64,000 nt of DNA from Pseudomonas syringae CC1557 (GCF_000452705.1 NZ_CP007014.1:5052501-5116500), one strand, 5' to 3'; positions 19,302 to 29,394 are shown, numbered from the stretch's first letter. Translations and numbers: made by a program. Notes: a model not told the origin generated them from the sequence alone.

Positions 19302-19937
19302 TTACAAGCTGATGATTTCGGCTATAGCACGATCGGACAGGATGTCCTGAACAGTCTGACGAAACGGTTCAAAGCGCTGGCGGCTGAAACGGAACGCCGT
19401 ACCGGCAGCATGTACCTGCATTTCCCCTCCCAATATTTGCCAGAAGTAGAGCGCGGGCCTGAGCGCCAATGTTGTCATCTGCATACCGCACAGCAGGATC
19501 GTTGCTTCGTCTTCGCTTTGCATCGCACAGGGGATGATCTGAAAGCTTTCGGAGCGACCCGACACAAACCAGTTGCTGAAAAATGCCTGCGCATGATCGC
19601 TGGCCATAAGGCTGTCGAGTGAGCGCAGGTATAACTGGCGAAGTTCTGCGGAGTTGCTGAGCGCAGGTAGCTGCAACCTGCCGATATCCTTGAAACGGTG
19701 AATTTTAAAGCGGGTATCCATGATCTGTGCGCCTGAATACACGCCGGTGGCAGAAATTGTTCGCTGGTAAGCATCCAGCCATGGACGCCATGCCTGATGA
19801 GCGGAATGGAGATCATCTGCAACAATTCGGGCGTATTGCAGACAGTTCAGAATGTCCTGACGCAGATCCGGATGAACGTTTTGGGCAAATGACACCAGAT
19901 TACTGCCTGACAACAGACTTTCATCGCCCTCAGACAT
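19302..19937 (-). CDS. Unknown protein, third member of a paralogous operon
   Basis: A 211-residue soluble protein with the same plan as its downstream neighbour. A helical N-terminal half has DILNCLQYARIVADDL and a Trp pair (HQAWRPWLDAY). The C-terminal half has SFQIIPC at 131-137, ILLCGMQMTTLAL and ALYFWQ. The equal length (211) and the near-identical placing of the F-x-V/I-x-P-C motif make these two the closest pair of the four. The start lies inside the end of the upstream gene (eight-base overlap), so translation is coupled. Function unknown. Confidence 0.7.
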   Translation of the reverse strand: MSEGDESLLSGSNLVSFAQNVHPDLRQDILNCLQYARIVADDLHSAHQAWRPWLDAYQRTISATGVYSGAQIMDTRFKIHRFKDIGRLQLPALSNSAELRQLYLRSLDSLMASDHAQAFFSNWFVSGRSESFQIIPCAMQSEDEATILLCGMQMTTLALRPALYFWQILGGEMQVHAAGTAFRFSRQRFEPFRQTVQDILSDRAIAEIISL

Positions 19938-20628
19938 CGGGAACCTCCACCAGTGTTTCGATCAGGCCGGAACGCTTGCTTGCCAGCGCCGAGCTGATCT
20001 GGTCGCGAAACCGGAGGTACACGTGATCCATCAAGTGCAGGGAGTACAACGTCAGACCGACGTTGCCTACCGTACTTATAGGCTCAAGGACGTCAAACAG
20101 AAAGCCGGCACTCAGCGGCTGGCGGGTGACAAAATGGAGCTGTGCCAGTGTCAGGTTATGCCGTTCGTCAACGAAACCTGCTTGCACAGCCACAAGAGTC
20201 TGCGCCCGTCCGAGCTGATCCGTTGCATATTCAAGTGTCTGGCTGCCCAGCAGTCGAATAGCCCGGCTTGCGGACGACTGCGCGCACGCCTTGCGAATCG
20301 ACTGCTCTGCATGGTCAAGCGCCTCTGATGTGACTGACGGGGCAAGCGCTCGACGGAAATAGATCCATATAGTCTCGCCTGCGGCTACCGGCAACGGCTC
20401 ACTGACATGCTCGGTGGCTTTCAGTACCCAGCCAAAGCGCATTGCCGCAGCCAGCCAGGTTTCACTCCATTTTTCGAAGCTGGCAAATTTCGGGTGTTTC
20501 TTCGACGCGGCCAACTGCACATACAGCATCGAGTCCATTACATCGCTGTGCGAGGCCGTCTGACCCTGCTCAGAAAAAAACAGCAGACAACCCGCGTTGA
20601 CCACCCCGGCATTCAATTCCTGCATCAT
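19930..20628 (-). CDS. Unknown protein, second member of a paralogous operon
   Basis: A 232-residue protein when started at 20628, where AAGGAA lies nine bases upstream; an open frame extends 33 codons further but has no better ribosome site. The N-terminal part (HSDVMDSMLYVQLAASKKH, then FEKWSETWLAAAMRFGWV) aligns by eye with that of the first gene of the operon. The C-terminal part (LVAVQAGFVDERHNLTLAQL, then SAGFLFDV) keeps the shared pattern but lacks the P-C of the F-x-x-P-C motif. No signal peptide is seen. Function unknown. Confidence 0.7.
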   Translation of the reverse strand: MMQELNAGVVNAGCLLFFSEQGQTASHSDVMDSMLYVQLAASKKHPKFASFEKWSETWLAAAMRFGWVLKATEHVSEPLPVAAGETIWIYFRRALAPSVTSEALDHAEQSIRKACAQSSASRAIRLLGSQTLEYATDQLGRAQTLVAVQAGFVDERHNLTLAQLHFVTRQPLSAGFLFDVLEPISTVGNVGLTLYSLHLMDHVYLRFRDQISSALASKRSGLIETLVEVPDV

Positions 20629-20686
20629 GGGAAAATTCCTTTTATCCCGGGAGTGGAGACGACACGCGTCTCCGCAAATAATCCGT

Positions 20687-21469
20687 TCAGATCTTAAACT
20701 CGGCGATTGCACTCTTGGCGCTGTCACCCAGTCTTTGCTGAATCAATTCGCGGTGGCGTGCATACAGACCGGTGTTGAGAACCAGATTGTCCTCGCCCTT
20801 CCAGGTCTCGACGCTAGTGTCCTGCCATTCCCAGAACAGAACATTGGTGACTTCGCTGTTGGTCTTAAAGCTGACGGCGCCCATGGCCAGATTGAGGGTG
20901 CCATCTTGCGACTCGATGCAGGAGGCAATACGAAAGCTGCCACCACGGTGCGTTTTGGTCTGGCGCTCGAACAGACGCAGCGGCTCTTTTTTGGCGCTCA
21001 GGGCAGCAACAGCATCAGCGGCGACCTTGAGCATCAACAGCGAAGCAGGGCCTGGCAATGCGGCGGCGGTGATCGCCGAGCCGAGAATCTCGAGGCCGAC
21101 TTCGTCCATGGTGAAGCGTTGCCGGCCGGCGTTGAACCGCGAGTAGTTCCAGTGAGTGGACAGCCAGCCAATCTTGGAGAGCACTTCATTGAATTTGTCG
21201 TACCACTGATCACTTTGGGTTTCTGCGCTGAACGCCCTGTTGGCCACCAGGGTAGCGAACAGAAAGGAGTTCATGACGTCGTCCTTGTTCTGACGCGACA
21301 CGCCCTCGCCAAAGGCAATCAGACCGCCTGCGACTACAGCGGCTTCAGCGGCTTTTTCGACCTCATCGCTTTGGTGGGCAGCCGTCAGCGACGGGGAGCA
21401 GTCAGCCAGTTCACAGGCAGCAAGGTAATCAAGGTTATCGGTAGTGTTCATAGGGTTTTCCTGTTTCAT
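20687..21469 (-). CDS. Unknown protein, first member of a paralogous operon
   Basis: A 260-residue protein (254 if started at 21451, which has its own AGGA site seven bases upstream; the first ATG also has AAAGGA). The helical region 36-102 contains KDDVMNSFLFATLVANRAF and the Trp/Tyr-rich stretch QWYDKFNEVLSKIGW. An Ala/Leu-rich segment (about 131-157) could be membrane-active. The C-terminal domain has GSFRIASC at 177-184, LNLAMGAVSF and LFWEW. It heads the four-gene operon. I know no family for it; all four look like products of duplication and divergence. Confidence 0.72.
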   Translation of the reverse strand: MKQENPMNTTDNLDYLAACELADCSPSLTAAHQSDEVEKAAEAAVVAGGLIAFGEGVSRQNKDDVMNSFLFATLVANRAFSAETQSDQWYDKFNEVLSKIGWLSTHWNYSRFNAGRQRFTMDEVGLEILGSAITAAALPGPASLLMLKVAADAVAALSAKKEPLRLFERQTKTHRGGSFRIASCIESQDGTLNLAMGAVSFKTNSEVTNVLFWEWQDTSVETWKGEDNLVLNTGLYARHRELIQQRLGDSAKSAIAEFKI

Positions 21470-21815
21470 CTCATTAGTCCTTTAATTAATGCGTCCCGAT
21501 GGACAGGCACGAGACTAACGAAATAAAACAGGCTGTTTACCCACGCCCTGTGTCGATAAATGTCGGCGTCAAATTGCCAGACTTCCGAATGTTGCAAAGG
21601 AGCAACCCGTTGAACTTCACGGGCTCCCCCGACAGATAGGGCGCAAAAGAAAAGTCCACTGGCAGACAACGAAATGAGCTACAGGTGGGGATAGCTCACA
21701 AGCGGTTATTCACGCGACGCGCAAGCCGTGAATCCGGCTTGCATGAGTGTTCTTTACGGGAGGATTCCGGCGACTTCCCACAACCGAAAGCCGCCGGTAT
21801 GACAAACAGGCGGGA
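21470..21815 (-). promoter_or_regulatory. Gene-free region: end of cobJ and promoter of the unknown operon
   Basis: No convincing gene lies in these 346 bases. The perfect hairpin GCAAGCCG-TGAAT-CCGGCTTGC-type stem at 21721-21742 may end the cobJ transcript, though a T run is lacking. The AT-rich stretch at about 21478-21535 (with ATTAATTAAA just before the first unknown gene) is the likely promoter and leader of the four-gene operon. A 67-codon minus-strand reading frame at 21466-21669 looks like chance. Confidence 0.4.
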
Positions 21816-23519
21816 TCAGGCTGTAGGCTTCTCGCCGTACCAGCGCGGGGTGTATACCCAATTGCCGCCGCTGTGACGAGGAAAGGTGCAGGTCAGCGAT
21901 GAGCCGACCAACACCATGGTGCGCATGTCGACCTGCTCCGGTGTCAGTTCACCCAGCGTAATGACGCGCAATGTCTGGCCCGGTCGGCCAATGTCACGCC
22001 CCAGCGTCACGGGGGTTTCAGGTAGGCGGTGCTGACGGACTATCTCCAGCGCACGTCCCAGTTGCCAGGGTCGGGAGCGGGAAATCGGGTTGTAGAAGGC
22101 CAGTGCCAGATCGGCCTGACAGGCCAGCTCCAGACGCTTCTCGATGATCTCCCAGGGCTTGAGGTTGTCGGACAGCGACAGTACGCAGAAGTCATGGCCG
22201 AGTGGTGCACCGGCCTGCGCGGCGGTCGCCAGCGAGGCCGAGACTCCGGGCAGGATTTCCAGCTCGACCGCGTGCCAGTGCGGGTTGTCAGACTCATGCA
22301 GCGCTTCCAGCACCGCCGAGGCCATGGCAAATACGCCAGGGTCGCCGGACGATACGACCACCACCGAGCGGCCTTGCGCAGCCAGTTCGAAAGCATGCCG
22401 GGCGCGCAGCATTTCTTCGCGATTGTCGGTGCTGTGCAGCACCTGATCGGCCCGAAACGGCCCGGCCATGCGCACGTAGGTTTCGTAACCCAGCACATCA
22501 TTGGCGCGGGCCAGCTCGGCCTTCACGGCAGGCACCATCAGATCCGCTGCGCCAGGGCCCAGGCCAATTACCGCAACGCGCCCACGGCCGCGGCCGACCT
22601 GCAATGCATCCAGCGGCTGCTCGGCGATGGCAATCGCCATCTCGCTGCCGACACTGACACAGGTCAGCCACTGCGGCACAGCGCGTGAGGCCATTTCGCT
22701 GGCTGACCCAGCCGCGATAAAGCGCACAGGAATGCCCAGTTCGGTGGCCGCCTGATGCAGTTGTGCATTGGGCATCTGCTCTTCGCTGGCCAACAGGCAC
22801 GCCAGCGATTGTTCGGCGATGCCTGAGTCGTGCAAGGCCGAACGCACTCGCGCAGCCAGTTCACCGGTTATTTCTGCGACGGCAACCAGCACACTGCGGG
22901 GGTAGATCAGTAATTCATCGTTCGAAGGCTCACGCACGTCACAACCGACATGAATCACCCGCTCGGCCTGCGGGTCTTCGGGCAGTTGCGCGCGGACCAG
23001 CCAAGGGGCCTCGCCTTCAATGCGCACAGGCTCTCCGGAAAGCAGATCGGAAACGAAGCGTTTGCCGCGCTCCAGATCGTCCAGTACATACCCGCTCGGC
23101 GGGTTGAGCAGGCACGTGCCGAAGCGTAATTCGCCGCTGGTGGTGATCGCGGGAGCAACGCCAAGCCCGACCGCAATGCTGCGCGCCATGACATTGACCC
23201 CGCCCAGACCGCCCAGTAGTGGCACCACGGCACTGCCGTCCTCGGCAATAGCCAGTACTGGCGGCTCGGCGCCTTTTTCCAGCAGCAGCGGCGCCAGCGT
23301 GCGGATCACGATACCCGCCGCACACAGGGCAATGATCGGCGTGTTCTGTTGATACAGCTGACGCAGCGTCGCGCCGAATTCACGGTAGGTGCAGTCTGCG
23401 CCGCTCACCCGCTCGGCGAGACCGTGAATCTGCGCGCCGGGAAACAGCTGCTGTATGCGGCGCGCCGTGGCGAGGCTGCCGTTGCCGAGAATGACGATGG
23501 CGGGGGTGTCGAGAATCAT
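21816..23519 (-). CDS. cobJ: CbiG-CobJ fusion: cobalamin biosynthesis protein with precorrin-3B C17-methyltransferase
   Basis: CobJ methylates C17 of precorrin-3B and contracts the ring. The protein is 567 residues from the ATG at 23519, about twice a lone CobJ. Residues 1-320 resemble CbiG (IIALCAAGIVIRTLAPLL, then LGGLGGVNVMARSIA, then a CobE-like domain). Residues 325-567 are the SAM methyltransferase with VAVIGLGPGAADLMVPA and VVVVSSGDPGVFAMAS. The start codon overlaps the cobI stop (TGATG). Starting four codons earlier (23531) is possible. Pseudomonas CobJ proteins are known to carry this fusion. The last gene of the minus-strand cob operon. Confidence 0.92.
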   Translation of the reverse strand: MILDTPAIVILGNGSLATARRIQQLFPGAQIHGLAERVSGADCTYREFGATLRQLYQQNTPIIALCAAGIVIRTLAPLLLEKGAEPPVLAIAEDGSAVVPLLGGLGGVNVMARSIAVGLGVAPAITTSGELRFGTCLLNPPSGYVLDDLERGKRFVSDLLSGEPVRIEGEAPWLVRAQLPEDPQAERVIHVGCDVREPSNDELLIYPRSVLVAVAEITGELAARVRSALHDSGIAEQSLACLLASEEQMPNAQLHQAATELGIPVRFIAAGSASEMASRAVPQWLTCVSVGSEMAIAIAEQPLDALQVGRGRGRVAVIGLGPGAADLMVPAVKAELARANDVLGYETYVRMAGPFRADQVLHSTDNREEMLRARHAFELAAQGRSVVVVSSGDPGVFAMASAVLEALHESDNPHWHAVELEILPGVSASLATAAQAGAPLGHDFCVLSLSDNLKPWEIIEKRLELACQADLALAFYNPISRSRPWQLGRALEIVRQHRLPETPVTLGRDIGRPGQTLRVITLGELTPEQVDMRTMVLVGSSLTCTFPRHSGGNWVYTPRWYGEKPTA

Positions 23520-24250
23520 CAGCCTTGCCACCTGTCGCCGGGAACGATGATCAGCGAAAAGTACGGTGACGACATCGGGTCGACCTGATCCAGCGGCACG
23601 ATTTTCTGGTTGCTCATGGTCGCCCGCTCGACATACAGCGCACGCCCGGCCATACCCAGTTCGATCAGCACTTCGCGAACCTTGTGGAAATTGCGCCCCA
23701 GTTTCATGATCACCGCCGCATCGGCATCGGCCAGCTTGCGTTTAAGGTCGTCGTGGGACAGCACGCCGGACAGCACCGACAGGCTCTGATTGCGATACAC
23801 CAACGGCGCACCGAGTACCGAAGCTCCGCCGAGCATTGAACAGACTCCCGGAATCACTTCGGCTTCGTAACGCTCGGCCAGGCGATCGTGCAGGTACATG
23901 TAGGAGCCGTAGAAGAACGGATCACCCTCGCAGATCACCGCCACATCACGCCCTGCATCCAGATGTGCAGCCACCTGAAGGCTGGACTCATCGTAGAAAT
24001 CACTGATGACTTTTTCATAGGACAGCGTTGCTGGCAGTGCCTCGGTAGTGACCGGGTAGACCAGCGGCATCAGCGTCTGAGCGTCCTGCAAATGCGCTTC
24101 GATGATGCCGAACGCGTTGCCTTTCTTGCCCCTGGCGACGAAGTAGGCAACCACGGGTGACTCGCGCAGCAGGCGCAGGGCCTTGACGGTAATCAGCTCC
24201 GGGTCGCCAGGGCCGACGCCCAGGCCAATCAATCGACCGCGTGCCTGCAT
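23519..24250 (-). CDS. cobI: Precorrin-2 C20-methyltransferase
   Basis: CobI adds the C20 methyl to precorrin-2, giving precorrin-3A. The 243-residue protein begins [21 protein letters not shown], with the [10 protein letters not shown] loop of tetrapyrrole methylases, then [16 protein letters not shown] and [14 protein letters not shown]. There are two adjacent ATGs (24253 and 24250); the second overlaps the cobH stop. The product feeds CobG, encoded in the same operon. Confidence 0.94.
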   Translation of the reverse strand: MQARGRLIGLGVGPGDPELITVKALRLLRESPVVAYFVARGKKGNAFGIIEAHLQDAQTLMPLVYPVTTEALPATLSYEKVISDFYDESSLQVAAHLDAGRDVAVICEGDPFFYGSYMYLHDRLAERYEAEVIPGVCSMLGGASVLGAPLVYRNQSLSVLSGVLSHDDLKRKLADADAAVIMKLGRNFHKVREVLIELGMAGRALYVERATMSNQKIVPLDQVDPMSSPYFSLIIVPGDRWQG

Positions 24251-24876
24251 CATTCGATCTCCGTGGCCAGTGCGTTGACGGCGGCAACAGCCATGGCACT
24301 GCCGCCACGACGGCCCTGCATGATCACGAACGGCACGCCGCGACTGTCGGCGGCGAGCATGGCCTTGGATTCGGCAGCGCCCACGAAACCGACCGGAAAA
24401 CCGAGGATCAGTGCCGGTTTTGGCGCCCCTGCATCAAGCATTTCCAGCAGATAGAACAGCGCGGTCGGCGCATTGCCGATGACCACCACGCTGCCTTCAA
24501 GATGCGGACGCCAGCGCTCCAGCGCCACCGCAGAGCGGGTGTTGCCCAGTTCCAGCGCCATTTCGCGCACGCCTTCGTCATGCAGTGTGCAGATGATCGG
24601 GTTGTTGGCGGGCAGTCGGGTACGGGTGATGCCTTCGGAGACCATGCGTGCGTCGCAGAGGATCGGCGCACCGGCTGCCAGGGCATTGCGCCCGGCGGTA
24701 CCGGCACCCGGCGAGAAGCGCAGGTCTTCGATGACTTCGACCATCCCGCAGGCATGGATCACGCGCACGGCGAGTTTTTCCAGGTCGGCGGGGATCGTGT
24801 CCAGGCGCGCTTCAGCGCGAATGATCGAGAAGGAATTGCGATATATCTCCTGACCATCGCGGATGTAATCAATCAT
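24250..24876 (-). CDS. cobH: Precorrin-8X methylmutase
   Basis: CobH moves the C11 methyl to C12, turning precorrin-8X into hydrogenobyrinate. The 208-residue protein carries the catalytic His in [10 protein letters not shown] (His41 by my count), the [11 protein letters not shown] block and [14 protein letters not shown]. It starts in a four-base overlap with the end of cobG and its stop overlaps cobI, so the operon is tightly coupled. Confidence 0.95.
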   Translation of the reverse strand: MIDYIRDGQEIYRNSFSIIRAEARLDTIPADLEKLAVRVIHACGMVEVIEDLRFSPGAGTAGRNALAAGAPILCDARMVSEGITRTRLPANNPIICTLHDEGVREMALELGNTRSAVALERWRPHLEGSVVVIGNAPTALFYLLEMLDAGAPKPALILGFPVGFVGAAESKAMLAADSRGVPFVIMQGRRGGSAMAVAAVNALATEIE

Positions 24877-26213
24877 GCAATGCTGCTCCGTGAGTCGGCG
24901 TTCAACTGCGCACCGACTGCTTCAATAGTAAGGTCACGCGCGCGCAGCACCCCGAAACCGGAATGCGCTGCGTCGCGAAGATAAAGGTCGTAACGGCCGG
25001 GCGAGACAGCCAGCAAGGTCATCGGCGCCACATGAGCAGCGGCACAGGAACGCCTGCAACCGCTTAGATGCACCGCCTGGCTGCCCGCCAGCACGGCCGC
25101 CAGTTGCAAGGCATCGGCCTTGGTATCGGCCAGCCCTTTGGCGCAACCGGCAGAACCGGTACAGGCCACGATCTGTGCCAGCGGCTGTTCAGCGGAACAG
25201 ATCAGGCCCGTAGCGTGCAATTGCGCCATAACAGCGGATGCACGCTCGACCGGCACATTGGGCAACAACAGGCTTTGCCACGGAGTCAGACGCAAGGTGC
25301 CATCGCCATGCGTCTCGGCCAGATGCGCCACCGTGGCGAGCATGGATGCATTCAAACGCCCGAGCGGCACGACTGCGCCCACCGCAACCAGGCCGGGCTG
25401 CGCCTGTGGATAAACCCCGATATGGCGATTGCCTTCGACCCCAGGACGCTGCCAGCCGATAACAACCGGGTCAACCCGCAATGTGCAGCTCAATCGGGTC
25501 GAGAGCTGGCTGAGTAGCCCGTCTGTGGATAACTCGGCCAGCAGATGGCGCATCCGGGTGTGCTCCGGGCGGGCCAGATCGAGAAACAGCTCCAGCAACG
25601 CGACAACCAGCGCCCGTCCGGCAGCCAGCGGCACTGCGGCCAGTGGCCGATCAGTGGCGGGACAACCCGCCAGCCCGAACGCCAGCCACACGTCGCCGTC
25701 CAGTTTCATGGCGGACAGCCACACGTCATGCGGGTGCTCCAGCATGACCAGCGCTTCGCCCGCGTCCAGCGACAGCGCGAACTTGGGCGACAGTTCGTGA
25801 AAACGCGGATGGTTTTCCAGCGCCTCGAGAATCTGTGCTGCCAGCGGCCGGGCATCGAACAGCATGTGCGGGTCCAGCCCGGCGGTCGGGCTGAGCATCA
25901 GGTTGCGCACGTCATCACTGGCTGGGTTGGCCGGGCCGAGTCCTGCCGCCATCAATGAATGGATCAATCCATCATGGTCAGCACCGATGCCGCGAATCTG
26001 CAGATTGGCGCGGTTGGTAGCTTCAATCACACCCTGCGCATACGTCTGCGCCGCCTCTGCAACCGCAAGTGCCTGCTCACAGGTAATCACCCCACCCGCC
26101 AGTTTGATCCGGCAGATCCCGCCATCCAGCGCCGGGACGATACGCAGCAACCCCGGACAGGCCGAGGGGCGTAGCGTTGCAGACGATGTGCGAGCGGCTG
26201 GCTGCTCGTTCAA
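24873..26213 (-). CDS. cobG: Precorrin-3B synthase (aerobic, Fe-S protein)
   Basis: CobG uses oxygen to form the hydroxy-lactone precorrin-3B, the step that defines the aerobic B12 route. The 446-residue protein has two sulfite-reductase-like halves and, near residues 350-385, the Cys motif CTGSAGC...SGCRRSC that binds a 4Fe-4S cluster. The N-terminal ferredoxin-like part holds RPSACPGLLRIVPALDGGICR. It is first in the minus-strand operon cobG-H-I-J and divergent from cobL across about 128 bases. Confidence 0.92.
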   Translation of the reverse strand: MNEQPAARTSSATLRPSACPGLLRIVPALDGGICRIKLAGGVITCEQALAVAEAAQTYAQGVIEATNRANLQIRGIGADHDGLIHSLMAAGLGPANPASDDVRNLMLSPTAGLDPHMLFDARPLAAQILEALENHPRFHELSPKFALSLDAGEALVMLEHPHDVWLSAMKLDGDVWLAFGLAGCPATDRPLAAVPLAAGRALVVALLELFLDLARPEHTRMRHLLAELSTDGLLSQLSTRLSCTLRVDPVVIGWQRPGVEGNRHIGVYPQAQPGLVAVGAVVPLGRLNASMLATVAHLAETHGDGTLRLTPWQSLLLPNVPVERASAVMAQLHATGLICSAEQPLAQIVACTGSAGCAKGLADTKADALQLAAVLAGSQAVHLSGCRRSCAAAHVAPMTLLAVSPGRYDLYLRDAAHSGFGVLRARDLTIEAVGAQLNADSRSSIA

Positions 26214-26341
26214 TGGATCACCCGATGTGGCTGGCTGGAAACGGATTAGAGCACTTGTACCCCGTTGGGCGCGGTATTATGCCTGCTTTGTCCGCAGGCA
26301 TGAAAAGGCGCTCTGTCGGAAGTTCGAATTGAGGTATGTGC
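26214..26341. promoter_or_regulatory. Divergent promoter region between cobG and cobL
   Basis: This 128-base gap must hold the promoters of both cob operons. A small stem (TGCCTGC-TTTGTCC-GCAGGCA) at about 26279-26299 is visible. I found no cobalamin-riboswitch B12 box (GCCACTG type) or the multi-stem layout expected of that element, so B12 control by riboswitch is not supported here. Confidence 0.5.
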
Positions 26342-27544
26342 ATGTCGCCGTGGCTGACAGTCGTGGGAATCGGGGAAGACGGTTACAAAGGCCTGGGCAA
26401 GAACGCCCGGCACGCTCTGCTGCACGCTGACCAGGTGTTCGGCGGCCCGCGTCAACTGGCATTGCTGCCGCCTTGTATTCGGGCCGAACGGCGCGCATGG
26501 CCGAGCCCTTTCTCGCTGAGCCCGGTGCTGGAACAGCGCGGTGCCGAAATCTGCGTGCTGGCCAGTGGCGACCCCATGCTGTTTGGCGTTGGTGCCAGCC
26601 TGGCCCGCGTGGTGGCCATCGAAGAAATGCGCATTCTGCCTGCACCTTCTTCCTATTCTCTGGCTGCGGCACGGTTGGGCTGGCCGCTGCAAGAGGTCGT
26701 CACGCTGTCGGTTGTCGCTCGACCAATGGCTGCCCTGAACGCCCATTTTCATCATGGTGTGCGCCTGCTGGTGCTAAGCAACGACGGCAGCAGCCCGGCG
26801 ATCATTGCGGGGCTGCTGCGTGATCGCGGCTTTGGCCCGAGCCGCATGACCGTACTTGAACACCTCGGCGGCGAAGCCGAACGGCGCGTCGAGGGGCTGG
26901 CCAGTGAATGGGGCAATCCCGAGATCGCTGCGCTGAACGTGGTCGCCATCGATTGTCGCGCCGATGCCAGCGCCATTCGCCTGAGCACGCTGGCCGGTCT
27001 GCCGGACAGTGCATTCGAGCATGACGGCCAGCTCACCAAGCGTGATGTGCGCGCCATCACCCTCGCCCGCCTCGCGCCAGTGCCGGGCGAATTGCTGTGG
27101 GATGTGGGCGCAGGGTGTGGCTCCATCGGCATCGAATGGATGCGCGCCCACCCGACCTGCCGGGCCATGGCCATTGAGGCTGACGAAGGTCGCCAGCAAC
27201 TGATCGAGTTCAATCGTGATGCGCTGGGCGTACCCGGCCTGCAACTGGTTCGCGGCAGTGCGCCTCAGGCGTTGAGCGGCTTGGAACGTCCGGATGCGAT
27301 TTTTATCGGCGGCGGGGTGACGCGTATTGGCGTGCTGGAGACTTGCTGGGAGCAGTTGCGCTCGGGCGGGCGGCTGGTTGCCAACGCGGTGACCCTGCAA
27401 AGCGAAGCCGCCTTGATGGCCTGGCGCGAGCGGCACGGCGGTGAACTGACGCGAATTCATGTGGCGCATGCTCAGCCGCTTGGCGAGTTCGATACCTGGC
27501 GGCAAGCCTTGCCTATTACCGTGCTGGACGCGGTCAAACCCTGA
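26342..27544 (+). CDS. cobL: Precorrin-6Y C5,15-methyltransferase (decarboxylating)
   Basis: CobL methylates C5 and C15 and removes the acetate side-chain carboxyl of precorrin-6B. The 400-residue protein is a fusion of a CbiE-like tetrapyrrole methylase (about 1-205, [15 protein letters not shown] and [13 protein letters not shown]) and a CbiT-like Rossmann methylase (about 215-400, [18 protein letters not shown] and [11 protein letters not shown]). The ATG at 26342 lies seven bases after GAGG; an ATG at 26336 would add two residues. The stop overlaps cbiD (TGATG). Confidence 0.93.
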   Translation: MSPWLTVVGIGEDGYKGLGKNARHALLHADQVFGGPRQLALLPPCIRAERRAWPSPFSLSPVLEQRGAEICVLASGDPMLFGVGASLARVVAIEEMRILPAPSSYSLAAARLGWPLQEVVTLSVVARPMAALNAHFHHGVRLLVLSNDGSSPAIIAGLLRDRGFGPSRMTVLEHLGGEAERRVEGLASEWGNPEIAALNVVAIDCRADASAIRLSTLAGLPDSAFEHDGQLTKRDVRAITLARLAPVPGELLWDVGAGCGSIGIEWMRAHPTCRAMAIEADEGRQQLIEFNRDALGVPGLQLVRGSAPQALSGLERPDAIFIGGGVTRIGVLETCWEQLRSGGRLVANAVTLQSEAALMAWRERHGGELTRIHVAHAQPLGEFDTWRQALPITVLDAVKP

Positions 27545-28656
27545 TGCGCGAAGAAACCGCCGAACAGCCCGCCCCGTTGCGCAGTGGCCTGACCACCGGC
27601 AGTTGCGCGACCGCGACCAGCCTGGCGGCAGCGCGATTGTTGCTCAGCGGACAGGTCAGCGACGCGGTGGAAATTGTCTTGCCCAAGGGCAAACAGGTGC
27701 AGATGCGCCTGGAGTTCTGCCGAGTTGTGGATAACTTCGCCGAAGCCGGGACGCTCAAGGATGCCGGTGACGATCCGGATGTGACCCACGGCGCGCTGGT
27801 GTTTGCCCGCGTCAGGCTGGAAGCATCGCCCGGCGTGCGCTTCGTGGCAGGCGCAGGTGTCGGCAGCGTGACCCGGCCCGGGCTGGTGCTGGCAGTGGGT
27901 GAACCGGCCATCAACCCGGTGCCGCGACGCATGATGACCGAGCACCTGCTGCAGTTGGCTGAAGAGCTGGGCTACAACGGTGGTTTCGAGGTCACGATTG
28001 GTGTCGAGGGTGGCGAGGCACTGGCACTCAAGACCATGAACCCGCGCCTGGGGATAATCGGCGGGCTGTCGATTCTTGGCACCAGCGGGATTGTCCGGCC
28101 GTTCTCCTGTGCCGCCTACATCGCCTCGATTCATCAAGGCATTGACGTTGCGACCACCAACGGCTATCGACATATCGCGGCCTGTACCGGCAATGCCAGT
28201 GAAGACACCATGCGCCGCGTCTACAACATCCCGGACATTGCCCTGATCGAAATGGGTGATTTCGTCGGCGCGGTGCTCAAGCATCTGCGCAAGGTGCCTG
28301 TGGATAAGTTGAGCCTGTGCGGCGGCTTCGGCAAGATCAGTAAGCTGGCGGCCGGTCACATGGACCTGCACAGCCGTCATTCGAGTATCGACCTGCCGCA
28401 ACTGGCGCGCTGGGCGACAGAGGTCGGTGCGGATGCGGGCTTGCAGCAACAGATTCTGCAAGCCAACACCAGTCAGCAAGCATTGGCGATGAGCGCTGCA
28501 GCCGGAGTGCCGCTGGGTGACGAAGTGTGTCGCCATGCGCTGAATTTCGCGCGCAGCGTGGTGCCCGCGAGCGTTCAGGTCGAGGTGTTCGCGATTGATC
28601 GTCAGGGCGGGCTGGTGGGCCAGGCAGGCGTTGCATCATCGAGAGAGGCACCATGA
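27544..28656 (+). CDS. cbiD: Cobalt-precorrin-5B C1-methyltransferase type protein CbiD
   Basis: CbiD methylates C1 during ring contraction. It belongs to the anaerobic pathway of enteric bacteria, but in pseudomonads it replaces CobF within an otherwise aerobic set. The 370-residue protein begins [21 protein letters not shown], the CbiD signature, followed by [13 protein letters not shown] and [18 protein letters not shown]. It overlaps both cobL (TGATG) and cobK (ATGA), so the plus-strand operon is fully coupled. Confidence 0.94.
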   Translation: MREETAEQPAPLRSGLTTGSCATATSLAAARLLLSGQVSDAVEIVLPKGKQVQMRLEFCRVVDNFAEAGTLKDAGDDPDVTHGALVFARVRLEASPGVRFVAGAGVGSVTRPGLVLAVGEPAINPVPRRMMTEHLLQLAEELGYNGGFEVTIGVEGGEALALKTMNPRLGIIGGLSILGTSGIVRPFSCAAYIASIHQGIDVATTNGYRHIAACTGNASEDTMRRVYNIPDIALIEMGDFVGAVLKHLRKVPVDKLSLCGGFGKISKLAAGHMDLHSRHSSIDLPQLARWATEVGADAGLQQQILQANTSQQALAMSAAAGVPLGDEVCRHALNFARSVVPASVQVEVFAIDRQGGLVGQAGVASSREAP

Positions 28657-29393
28657 AAAGAATTTTGCTGCTGGGCGGCATCACCGAAGCGCTGGCAATT
28701 GCCCGCACACTCGGACCTGAGCATATCTACAGCCTGGCTGGCGTAGGTCGGGTGCCGACAGACCTGACTTGCCAGTTGAAAGTCGGTGGCTACGGTGGTG
28801 CCGAAGGCATGGCACAGTACATTCGCGAACACGGCGTCGATCTGCTGCTGGATGCCACCCATCCGTATGCCGCGCAGATCAGCCACAATGCTGCGCTGGC
28901 TGCGCAGATTGCAGGTATCCCCTGCTGGGCCTTGCACCGCACTGCATGGCAACCAGGTGCGGGTGATGACTGGCGCGAAGTGGCCGACTGGACAGAACTG
29001 GTCACGGTGCTGAAGCCTTTCAAACGTCCGCTATTCACGCTGGGGCGCGAGCCGTTGCAACATCTGAATGACATCCCGGAACATCAGTTCTGGACACTGC
29101 GTGCCCTGGACAGCTATCCCGGCAACGACCGCTGCGAAGTGATCGGCGCACGCGGCCCGTTCTTGCTGGACGATGAACGTCAGTTGTTCGAACAATGCAA
29201 TATCGACGTACTGATCAGCAAAAACAGCGGCAGCAGCTCCACCGAACCCAAACTGGACGTCGCCCGTGAACGCGGCCTGCCCGTCCTGATCCTGAAACGC
29301 CCACTGTTGCCCGAGGTTGATCGAGTGTTCTGGAGCGTGGATGAGGTGTTGGGGGCGTTGGGGCTTGCTGAAAAAAGGCTGAACCCACGATAG
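28653..29393 (+). CDS. cobK: Precorrin-6A reductase
   Basis: CobK reduces precorrin-6A to precorrin-6B with NADPH. The 246-residue Rossmann-like protein starts [17 protein letters not shown], carries [16 protein letters not shown], and ends with a family-typical [19 protein letters not shown] segment followed by [12 protein letters not shown]. It is last in the cobL-cbiD-cobK operon and is followed by two copies of a palindromic extragenic repeat. Confidence 0.94.
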   Translation: MKRILLLGGITEALAIARTLGPEHIYSLAGVGRVPTDLTCQLKVGGYGGAEGMAQYIREHGVDLLLDATHPYAAQISHNAALAAQIAGIPCWALHRTAWQPGAGDDWREVADWTELVTVLKPFKRPLFTLGREPLQHLNDIPEHQFWTLRALDSYPGNDRCEVIGARGPFLLDDERQLFEQCNIDVLISKNSGSSSTEPKLDVARERGLPVLILKRPLLPEVDRVFWSVDEVLGALGLAEKRLNPR

Positions 29394-29394
29394 T

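Noticed and set aside
21466..21669. 67-codon minus-strand frame before the four-gene unknown operon
   Set aside because: It has no clear ribosome site, overlaps the likely promoter and leader, and its translation looks random.
26214..26341. Possible cobalamin riboswitch between cobG and cobL
   Set aside because: No B12 box and no multi-stem layout was found; the gap is also too short for a full riboswitch.
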